Source: Acidimicrobiia bacterium
GTDB taxonomy: Bacteria > Actinomycetota > Acidimicrobiia > IMCC26256 > JAENVU01
Length of the DNA stretch: 9,840 nucleotides
NCBI GenBank assembly: GCA_017882945.1
Contig: JADGON010000076.1
Coordinates: 1 to 9,840 of the forward strand
Direction: 5' to 3'
Shown: positions 1 through 5,395 of the stretch, in pieces
How the letters are laid out: each line of letters starts with the position of its first letter
Position numbering within the stretch: the stretch's first letter is position 1
Position numbers and translations under genes: made by a program
The notes under the pieces: generated by a model
Databases searched by the model: none
Seen by the model: the letters and a program-made list of their open reading frames with translations, nothing else
Told to the model about the DNA's origin: nothing

Positions 1-2
1 CC

Positions 3-488
3 GCGCTCGAGAAGCTCGACCAGGCGCGAAGCTCGGATGACTTCGGCACGATCAACCAGCTCCAGAAGAACCTCGCCTTCCACCTCTCCGGGCACGTGCT
101 GCACTCGATGTTCTGGGAGAACCTCTCACCCGATGGCGGCGGCAAGCCCGAGGGTGAGCTCGCCGCGGCAGTCGACGAGGGATTCGGCTCGTTCGAAGGG
201 TTGAAGAGCCAGCTGACGGAGTCCGCGCTCAACGTGCAGGGCTCGGGCTGGGGCGCTCTCACGTGGGAGCCCCTCGGGCAGCGCTTGATCGTCGAGCAGG
301 TCTACGACCACCAGAGCAACGTCGGCCAGGGCGCGCCGCCGTTGCTCGTGCTCGACATGTGGGAGCACGCCTACTACCTCCAGTACAAGAACGTGAAGGC
401 CGACTGGGTGAAGGCGTTCTGGGAGATCGTGAACTGGCCCGACGTCGCCTCCCGCTTCGAGCGCGCCCGCAAGCTCAAGCTCCTGTAG
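3..488 (+). CDS. sodA: Fe/Mn-family superoxide dismutase (5' end outside window)
   Basis: Converts superoxide to oxygen and hydrogen peroxide in the cytoplasm. The reading frame is open from base 3, so the gene starts before the window; 161 C-terminal residues are visible and roughly 45-50 N-terminal ones, with the first metal-ligand His, are missing. Three of the four metal ligands can be seen: the second His of SGHVLHSMFW (visible residue 34), and Asp118 and His122 in the signature DMWEHAYYLQYKNV. A Gln (residue 79, in NVQGSGW) sits where manganese enzymes carry their active-site Gln, so a Mn or cambialistic enzyme is more likely than a strict iron enzyme; that is inference. The actinobacterial look (NLSPDGGGKPEGELAAA, VYDHQ) is strong. 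The stop lies only 8 bases from the stop of the convergent MoaD-like gene, and I see no terminator hairpin between them. Family certain, metal less so. Confidence 0.95.
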   Translation, partial: ALEKLDQARSSDDFGTINQLQKNLAFHLSGHVLHSMFWENLSPDGGGKPEGELAAAVDEGFGSFEGLKSQLTESALNVQGSGWGALTWEPLGQRLIVEQVYDHQSNVGQGAPPLLVLDMWEHAYYLQYKNVKADWVKAFWEIVNWPDVASRFERARKLKLL

Positions 489-496
489 CTCCCGGC

Positions 497-745
497 CTAC
501 GCACCGCCGCTGACGGGCGGAAGGACGGCGACCTCGTCGCCTTCCTCCAGTTGGGTCGCGTCGCCGTCAGCCGGCTCTTCGCCGTTGACCCAGACGCGCG
601 ACGACTCGAGCACCGCGCTGAACTCGGCACCGAACGTCGCTCGCGCGTGGGCGAGGAGCTCGCCGAGCGTCGCTGCCTCAATGTCCGAGCTCGAGGTGCC
701 CGCGGCCTCGCGCGCCCGAGCGAACAACCGCAACCGAACCGACAT
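497..745 (-). CDS. moaD: MoaD/ThiS-family ubiquitin-like sulfur carrier with an extra C-terminal Ala
   Basis: Small beta-grasp sulfur carrier. In the family, the C-terminal Gly-Gly is adenylated by an E1-like enzyme and thiocarboxylated, then donates sulfur, for example to MoaE for molybdopterin synthesis. The protein is 82 residues, the normal length, and begins MSVRLRLFARAREAAG, typical of MoaD; the middle (VWVNGEEPADGDATQLEEGDEV) and PPVSGG near the end also fit. The oddity is the end: codons read Ser-Gly-Gly-Ala-stop, so the diglycine is not terminal and would need removal of one residue before activation. It starts 4 bases after the MaoC-like gene stops, so both are probably one transcript. 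No other molybdopterin genes are in view, so a role in thiamine, cysteine or another thiocarboxylate pathway remains possible. Confidence 0.85.
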   Translation of the reverse strand: MSVRLRLFARAREAAGTSSSDIEAATLGELLAHARATFGAEFSAVLESSRVWVNGEEPADGDATQLEEGDEVAVLPPVSGGA

Positions 746-749
746 GCGG

Positions 750-1601
750 CTAGGCGGAGACCTCCGCGAGGCCGTCCTTGATCACGACCTCGCCGTCGCC
801 GTTGCGGGTCTCGAAGCCGAACACCTGGTTGCCGTTCTCCTCACCGGCGGCCCAGAACGTCGTGGTGATCGCCTGCCCGGGGAGCACGGGGCGCGAGAAG
901 CGCACCGCGAGCCGCTTGAGCCGCGTCGGGTCCCCGCCGCAGACCTCCTGGATCGCCGCCCACGAGGTGAACGCCATGGTGCAGAGGCCGTGGATGATGA
1001 TGCCGGGCAGGCCCACCGACTTCGCGATCTCCGCGTCGAGGTGGATCGGCATGTTGTCGCCCGATGCCTCCGCGTACCGGTAGGTCTGGTCCAGGTCGAG
1101 CTGCTGGGTGATCGAGCCGACGGGCTCCGTCGCCTTCGTCGCACCGGAGAGCTTGTGGGCCGGCGCCTCCTCACCGGCACCCTCGCCGTCGCTGACGCCG
1201 CGGAAGAACGAGGTCATGTACTGCTCGGCGACGAGGTCGCCCGACTGGTCACGTGACTCGACCTTGGCGACGACCGTGGTGCCGTTCGGCTTCACGTGGA
1301 TGCCGACCGGCGCGGCGCGCGAGCTGAGCACCATGCCCGGGGTGATCGGCTTGACCAGCTTCATGTCCTGCTCGCCGTGCACCACGAGCATCAACACCTC
1401 GGGCGGAACGACACCCGCCATCGCGCCGGCGATCGTGTCCCAGATCGGCACGACCGCGAACACCGGCGGCGCCACGTCGCCGTTCAGGTGCGCGGGGATG
1501 GGGTCGTTGGTCGCCTTGGCGTACGCCTTGGTGCGCTCGGCTTCGACCTTGAACTCGGGACCCTCCGTCCATTGCCCAAGCTTCTCGATCGCGAACCCCA
1601 T
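750..1601 (-). CDS. Double-hotdog MaoC-family enoyl-CoA hydratase/dehydratase
   Basis: Likely hydrates trans-2-enoyl-CoA to (R)-3-hydroxyacyl-CoA, or acts as a related 3-hydroxyacyl dehydratase, in lipid metabolism. The 283 residues form two hotdog domains. The N-terminal half (about 1-135) resembles the MaoC N-terminal dehydratase domain. The C-terminal half (about 160-283) carries the hydratase 2 signature YRYAEASGDNMPIHLDAE followed by GLPGIIIHG, with catalytic Asp182 and His187 both present. Length and architecture match two-domain actinobacterial hydratases such as the HtdY type. The ATG at 1601 is chosen because a strong ribosome binding site (AGAAGGAG) sits 6 bases upstream. It follows a hairpin at the end of the preceding gene and is probably co-transcribed with the downstream MoaD-like gene. 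The exact acyl substrate cannot be told from sequence. Confidence 0.9.
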   Translation of the reverse strand: MGFAIEKLGQWTEGPEFKVEAERTKAYAKATNDPIPAHLNGDVAPPVFAVVPIWDTIAGAMAGVVPPEVLMLVVHGEQDMKLVKPITPGMVLSSRAAPVGIHVKPNGTTVVAKVESRDQSGDLVAEQYMTSFFRGVSDGEGAGEEAPAHKLSGATKATEPVGSITQQLDLDQTYRYAEASGDNMPIHLDAEIAKSVGLPGIIIHGLCTMAFTSWAAIQEVCGGDPTRLKRLAVRFSRPVLPGQAITTTFWAAGEENGNQVFGFETRNGDGEVVIKDGLAEVSA

Positions 1602-1607
1602 GGCGTG

Positions 1608-1617
1608 CTCCTTCTCT
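1608..1617 (-). promoter_or_regulatory. Strong ribosome binding site of the MaoC-like gene
   Basis: Minus-strand AGAGAAGGAG ends 6 bases before the ATG at 1601. It is the clearest Shine-Dalgarno sequence in the window and fixes this start. Upstream on the same strand, TACGAT (plus positions 1632-1637) has the actinobacterial -10 form TAnnnT, but I see no matching -35 element, so a separate promoter for the MaoC-MoaD pair is only a possibility. Confidence 0.7.
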
Positions 1618-1647
1618 GGGCGGCGTCCGGGATCGTAGTTGGACCGG

Positions 1648-1665
1648 CGGGAGGGCTCCCTCCCG
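1648..1665 (-). terminator. GC-rich hairpin after the DksA-like gene
   Basis: CGGGAGG and CCTCCCG pair as a 7-base stem around a 4-base loop, beginning 4 bases after the DksA-like stop codon on the minus strand. It may end or attenuate transcription between the upstream genes and the MaoC-MoaD pair. No T-run follows it, so it is not a textbook intrinsic terminator; high-GC actinobacteria often use such U-less hairpins, but this remains inference. Confidence 0.45.
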
Positions 1666-1669
1666 GACC

Positions 1670-2026
1670 CTAGGAGCCGGGCGGTGGGGCCGAGTCCACG
1701 TTGGTGCGGGCCTCGGGGAGCGCATCGAGGCGGGCCGGGTCGATCGGCGCGCCGGTGAACTCGTCGATCCCGTAGGTCCCGTTCTCGATGCGCTCGATCG
1801 CCGCCTCGATCTCGGCCAGCTCGGCCTCGAGGTCATCGAGGATCCCGAGGTCCTTCTCACGCTCGAACGTGTCGGTCGCGCTGTCGGCGGGATGCTGGTC
1901 GTAGTTGCTCAGCTCCGCGTCGTCACTCTCGGCTTCGCCGTCGATCTCCGTGTTGAGCTCCCGGATGAGTCCGGAGACCCGGGCTTTCTCGGCCTCGAGC
2001 CGCTTGCGTGCCTCTTCAGGATCCAT
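1670..2026 (-). CDS. TraR/DksA-family (YteA-like) protein lacking zinc-finger cysteines
   Basis: Cytoplasmic protein of 118 residues with an N-terminal coiled-coil helix (about 1-35), the SNYDQHPADSATDTFEREKD segment typical of YteA-type members, a second helix rich in Glu/Ala (about 58-82), and a C-terminal GTYG...TGAPIDPARLDALP segment that aligns with the DksA/TraR zinc finger (GTYGxCExCGxPIxxxRLxAxP). DksA-family proteins bind in the RNA polymerase secondary channel and modulate initiation. Here none of the four zinc cysteines remains: the positions carry Asp88, Thr91, Asn109 and Ser112, and the whole protein has no Cys. It must therefore fold without a structural zinc or have another role. 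It lies 40 bases after the Lon-N domain gene in the same direction. Family assignment is solid; the function of this Cys-less branch is unknown to me. Confidence 0.85.
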   Translation of the reverse strand: MDPEEARKRLEAEKARVSGLIRELNTEIDGEAESDDAELSNYDQHPADSATDTFEREKDLGILDDLEAELAEIEAAIERIENGTYGIDEFTGAPIDPARLDALPEARTNVDSAPPPGS

Positions 2027-2066
2027 GCGCTCACCCTACTGGCCGCCCGGCGATCTCCGATGTGGC

Positions 2067-2690
2067 TCAGCCTTCCGCGAGGCGCAGCTCGAGCAGCTCG
2101 GCCGTGTCCGTCAACAGCTCCTCGATCCGCGCCAGGCGATCAGTGGGGTCGTCGATCTCCAGGAGCCGCTGCGCGTCGAGTGGACCGATCGGGGCCAGCG
2201 CACACGCCTCGAACCCGGCCCGGACCGGGTCGTCGTCGAGTCGAACCTCGCCGGGCGGCGCCGCCATGCCCAGCTCGCTGCCCAGCGCCAACACGCGGCG
2301 CAGCTGCCGGGTCACGGTGTCAAGCACGTCTCGACCGGTCAGCTGCGCGTCGAGTTCGTCCAGTACCTCCACGATCGCTTGCGGGAAAGGGTCGTCAGGC
2401 AGCCATTCCCGAACCCGCATCCGCGCGGTACCGAGAGCTATGACCGCGTAGCGACCGTCGTCGAAGCGGCTCGTCTCGACGATGCGCGCGACGGTCCCGA
2501 CATCGAAGCGCGCGTCCCCACCTCCCACCTCGGAACCGCGCTCGATGAGGACGACCCCGAACTCCTGATCGCCCGCGAGGCAGAGCTCGACCAGCGCTCG
2601 ATAGCGCGGCTCGAAGACGTGCAGCGGCAGGACCGCGCGCGGGAACAGCACCGATCCGAGCGGAAACATGGGCAGCGTCCGCGTCGCCAC
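2067..2690 (-). CDS. LON peptidase substrate-binding (LAN) domain protein
   Basis: A 207-residue stand-alone Lon N-terminal domain protein. The start MATRTLPMFPLGSVLFP followed by LPLHVFEPRYRALVELCL is the classic opening of this family; the rest (FGVVLIERGSEVGGG, GTVARIVE, GRYAVIALGTARMRV) follows the beta-rich half of the domain, and the C-terminal part is helical. There is no AAA+ or serine protease domain, so it is not Lon itself; the family is thought to bind substrates or act as an adaptor, but its role is poorly known. The GTG at 2690 is preferred over an internal ATG at 2669 because family members keep several residues before FPLG. It starts 5 bases after the SirB1-like stop, indicating translational coupling. 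Confidence 0.88.
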   Translation of the reverse strand: MATRTLPMFPLGSVLFPRAVLPLHVFEPRYRALVELCLAGDQEFGVVLIERGSEVGGGDARFDVGTVARIVETSRFDDGRYAVIALGTARMRVREWLPDDPFPQAIVEVLDELDAQLTGRDVLDTVTRQLRRVLALGSELGMAAPPGEVRLDDDPVRAGFEACALAPIGPLDAQRLLEIDDPTDRLARIEELLTDTAELLELRLAEG

Positions 2691-2695
2691 GACCG

Positions 2696-3508
2696 TCAGT
2701 TGTCCCGCGCGCGCAGCGCCTGAGCCTCGGCCGCGACCATCGCTGCGTTCGGGCCCTCCAAGCTCGCGGCGATTCCTTCGAGCGCACCGGCTGCCTCGGT
2801 GAACCGTCCCAGTGAGCCGAGCAATGTCGCGGCTTGCCGGCGCTCAGGGATCGGGAGCTCGGCAAAGCGGAGGCGGAGGCGGGCGACCCACACCGCGTCG
2901 ACGGAGCTGCGCTGGAGGTAGGACCGCTGCAGGTTGTTGAGCACCCGCAGCAGGATCGCCCGGGGACCGGTCGGGGCGAGGAAGACCGGACTGAATGACG
3001 CGTCCGGACCTTGCAGCTCGGCGAACACGGCACGACAGCCGGCGCCGTCGATGACGCGCCCGGCGTGGAACGGGTCGACGAAGACGTCGGGTTCGTCATC
3101 GACTCCGACGAGGAAGTGGCCGGGCATGCCGACACCGTGCAGCGCAAGTCCGATCCGCCGCCCGATCTCGATCATCAGGATGCTCAGCGTTATCGGGATG
3201 CCGAGGCGACGGTCGATCACGTCGTCGAGCAACGAGTTGCGCGGGTCCGAGTAGTCCTCGGTGTTGCCCGAGAATCCTTCGGTGACGAACAGCGCTTCGC
3301 CGAGCGCGGCCGGAGCGCGCGCCGCAACGGACCGGGCTGCGATCTCATCGAGCCGAACGAGCCACTCGTCGAGGTTCAGACCCGGATGCGCGTGTGCGGC
3401 GACGAGGAACGCGCCCTCGTCGAGAGGAAGATCGGCTTCGGCCAATCCCAGTAGCGCGGTGAACCGAGCCGTGGGCTCGCTCCAGGCCGCGTCACGAGGA
3501 GGCTCCAC
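2696..3508 (-). CDS. SirB1-family transglutaminase-like protein
   Basis: A 270-residue cytoplasmic protein of the SirB1/YchA type (transglutaminase-like core followed by a tetratricopeptide-like helical tail). Diagnostic segments, in order, are NSLLDDVIDRRLGIPITLS, GVGMPGHFLVG and VFVDPFHAGR in the core, then a helical C-terminal part ending RQAATLLGSLGRFTEAAGAL. The His of GHFLVG and the Asp of VDPF match the His/Asp of the transglutaminase triad, but no Cys is seen at the expected place; the only Cys (GAGCRAVF) lies elsewhere, so enzymatic activity is doubtful. The open frame extends to 3712 inside the DsbA-like gene, but that extension is Arg-rich and unlike the family. The GTG at 3508, 8 bases after the DsbA-like stop, gives the usual N-terminus. 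Its role is unclear. Confidence 0.85.
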   Translation of the reverse strand: MEPPRDAAWSEPTARFTALLGLAEADLPLDEGAFLVAAHAHPGLNLDEWLVRLDEIAARSVAARAPAALGEALFVTEGFSGNTEDYSDPRNSLLDDVIDRRLGIPITLSILMIEIGRRIGLALHGVGMPGHFLVGVDDEPDVFVDPFHAGRVIDGAGCRAVFAELQGPDASFSPVFLAPTGPRAILLRVLNNLQRSYLQRSSVDAVWVARLRLRFAELPIPERRQAATLLGSLGRFTEAAGALEGIAASLEGPNAAMVAAEAQALRARDN

Positions 3509-3516
3509 GTCCGGCG

Positions 3517-4230
3517 TCAGGTCTTTCCGGCGGCGACGTCCGCGACGGCCTGCTCGAACGCCACCGAGCTCGCGAGCTGCTGGTCGCCCAGCTCGAACGT
3601 CTTCGCGCTGGGTCCGGTCACGAGGAGCGTCGGAGTCTGGTGGATGCCGCGCTTCGAACCGTTCTCCGCCGATCGGCGCACGAATCCGTCGTAGGTGTTC
3701 GCGCGCACGCACTTCTCGAACGTGTCGAACGCGCTCCCTGTGATCCCCGCGTCCTTGCCGAAGGCGACGAGCTGATCACTCGTCAGGAACCCGGAGTTCT
3801 CCGAACGCTGCTCGGTGTAGAGGATGTTCGAGTACGGGAAGAACTTGCGTTGGTCACCCGCGCAGACGGCCGCAGCGGCCGATCGCACCGACTCTTCTCC
3901 GATGAATGGGAAATAGGTGTACGCGAAGCGGATCTTCCCGTCCTTGACCAGCTTGTCCACCGTCGAGCTCATGCTGTCGTGAAAGGCCTTGCACGAAGGG
4001 CACTGGAAGTCGGCGTACTCCTGGACGGTCACGGGCGCGGACGTGGCGCCTTCGATCTCGGACCCGTTGGGGCCGAGCGCGTGCTTCGGGGCCACCACGT
4101 GCGCGTTCTCGCTCTTGGACCGGCTGGACTGCACGATGATCCCGATCGCGAGCGCAGCGACGAAGACCCCGATGACGATCCACCATTGCTTCGAGACGCC
4201 ACCACCGCGTCGCTTGTGGCCCGACGCCAT
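3517..4230 (-). CDS. Membrane-anchored DsbA-like thiol-disulfide oxidoreductase
   Basis: Catalyses thiol/disulfide exchange on exported proteins on the outer face of the membrane. The 237 residues comprise a short basic N-terminus, one membrane anchor (about 15-34, WWIVIGVFVAALAIGIIV), a linker, and a DsbA-type thioredoxin fold. The active site is Cys77-Pro-Ser-Cys80 in YADFQCPSC, and the cis-proline loop is GIHQTPTLLV (Pro200). A second Cys pair (Cys123 and Cys174) in the inserted helical domain could form a structural disulfide. The ATG at 4230 overlaps the MauE-like stop by one base (TGATG), so the two are translationally coupled; MauE-like proteins are plausible redox partners of DsbA-like proteins. 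Its position directly after copper genes suggests work on copper-exposed cysteine proteins, but this is inference. Confidence 0.92.
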   Translation of the reverse strand: MASGHKRRGGGVSKQWWIVIGVFVAALAIGIIVQSSRSKSENAHVVAPKHALGPNGSEIEGATSAPVTVQEYADFQCPSCKAFHDSMSSTVDKLVKDGKIRFAYTYFPFIGEESVRSAAAAVCAGDQRKFFPYSNILYTEQRSENSGFLTSDQLVAFGKDAGITGSAFDTFEKCVRANTYDGFVRRSAENGSKRGIHQTPTLLVTGPSAKTFELGDQQLASSVAFEQAVADVAAGKT

Positions 4231-4682
4231 CAGCTGGTCATCCTTTGATCGACCGACACGTACGAGCTCGGACCGACCGCTACGAACACCGCGAGTCCGA
4301 GAAACACGAGATCGCGAACCGTCTCCTGCGCGTACCGGACCGCGTCACCCGTACTCGTCACGCCACCGCCGCCGAAGCAGCCGCAGTCGATCGAGAGGCC
4401 ACGCGCCCACGCCGAACCGATCATCGCGATGAACGACACGAACAGTATTGCCGAGACCCAAGCCGCCGGACGGCAGGCCAGACCGATCAGGAGCAGTGCC
4501 GCGAGGCCGAGCTCGACGAACGGCAGGCCCCAGGCGATCGGCTTGACCAACACCTCGGGGAAGATCTCGTAGGCCCGGACCGCGCGCGTCGCGACGTCCG
4601 GGTCCGCGATCTTGGCCAACCCGGCCCACGCCCAGACGACTGCGAGCGCGAGTCGAGCGACCGTGCTGAGCACCCTGGTCAA
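4230..4682 (-). CDS. MauE/DoxX-family membrane protein, likely redox partner of the DsbA-like protein
   Basis: Four-helix integral membrane protein of about 150 residues (segments near 7-24, 48-68, 73-92 and 122-137). The loop GLSIDCGCFGGGG with Cys100 and Cys102 is the family hallmark, and a further Cys70 lies at the end of helix 2. MauE was named for its need in methylamine dehydrogenase maturation; relatives beside DsbA-like genes are thought to pass electrons or oxidising equivalents across the membrane. Stop and start overlap with the DsbA-like gene. The start is uncertain: TTG at 4682, 4 bases after the YcnI stop, or GTG at 4673; both leave the first helix intact. No methylamine dehydrogenase genes are in view, so a general role in disulfide cycling is more likely. 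Confidence 0.85.
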   Translation of the reverse strand: MTRVLSTVARLALAVVWAWAGLAKIADPDVATRAVRAYEIFPEVLVKPIAWGLPFVELGLAALLLIGLACRPAAWVSAILFVSFIAMIGSAWARGLSIDCGCFGGGGVTSTGDAVRYAQETVRDLVFLGLAVFVAVGPSSYVSVDQRMTS

Positions 4683-4686
4683 GATC

Positions 4687-5373
4687 TCAATCGCTTGTGC
4701 TTCCCATGTCCCGGCGGGACCGGCTCAGCACGAACCCGAGCAGGGCGAGAACGATCACGATGCCCACGATGATCGCGATGATCGCGCCCGAAGAGAGACC
4801 GCTGTCCGAGCTCGACTTCGTGCCGGACGCTTCGCCGCCGCTCGCGCCCGTCGAGGCGGTGGTGGCCGGTGCGTCCAAGGCCTGCTTGCCGCGCGCGGTG
4901 AGCACCGGCGCAGGGTGCTCGGGCTCCTGGCCCCCGGCAGGAGTCACCTCGATCCAGCGGACGACGTCTCCGTTGTCGTAGGTCTGCAACGCCTTGAACT
5001 CGACGGTCTTCACGCCGGCGGGGATGGCCGCGATCTTCAGCGGCAACGCGACCTTCTTGTCGCCGGTCAGGGGGCCTCCGGTCCAGGTCACCTGCTGCAC
5101 GTCGCCGCTCGAGCTCTTCTGCACGGTCGCCGTCCACCCGGAGACCACGGCGGGCTCCGCGACGGTGAGCGCGGGGCTCGCGGGAAAGACGAGCTCCACC
5201 TTCACGGTGCCCGCGTTGGCCTCCTCGTTCGGGACGTTGAGCGTGGTCGCGACGGCACCGTCGGCACCCACCTCGCCGTCACGTTGGATCTCGACGTGGG
5301 CGAACGCGGGTCCGGCCACGAGCGCGACCACTCCGATCACGATCGCCCCTGCCGCGGCCAACTTGCGGATCAT
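4687..5373 (-). CDS. ycnI: YcnI-like (DUF1775) copper-binding exported protein
   Basis: Exported, membrane-anchored protein of 228 residues. A signal peptide (about 1-25, ending GPAFA) is followed by His26, so the mature chain would begin HVEIQ. DUF1775 proteins such as Bacillus YcnI bind Cu(II) with this N-terminal His, a Glu and a Trp; candidate partners here are Glu50/51 in VPNEEANAG and Trp140 in VVRWIEV. A Ser/Thr/Gly-rich linker (about 168-195) leads to one C-terminal membrane helix (196-216) and a basic tail. AGGAG lies 4 bases before the ATG. It lies 22 bases downstream of the CopC-CopD gene, as ycnI lies beside ycnJ in Bacillus, which supports a shared role in copper capture or delivery. 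DUF1775 assignment is firm; exact copper ligands are by analogy. Confidence 0.92.
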   Translation of the reverse strand: MIRKLAAAGAIVIGVVALVAGPAFAHVEIQRDGEVGADGAVATTLNVPNEEANAGTVKVELVFPASPALTVAEPAVVSGWTATVQKSSSGDVQQVTWTGGPLTGDKKVALPLKIAAIPAGVKTVEFKALQTYDNGDVVRWIEVTPAGGQEPEHPAPVLTARGKQALDAPATTASTGASGGEASGTKSSSDSGLSSGAIIAIIVGIVIVLALLGFVLSRSRRDMGSTSD

Positions 5374-5395
5374 GATGCTCCTGTCTGTCGACTTG

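Noticed and set aside
585..1256. A 223-residue plus-strand frame opposite the MoaD-like and MaoC-like genes
   Set aside because: Antisense to two well-supported genes, no domain features and a composition typical of shadow frames.
3509..3712. Upstream extension of the SirB1-like frame
   Set aside because: It overlaps the end of the DsbA-like gene and is Arg-rich, unlike SirB1 N-termini; the GTG at 3508 fits both operon spacing and family.
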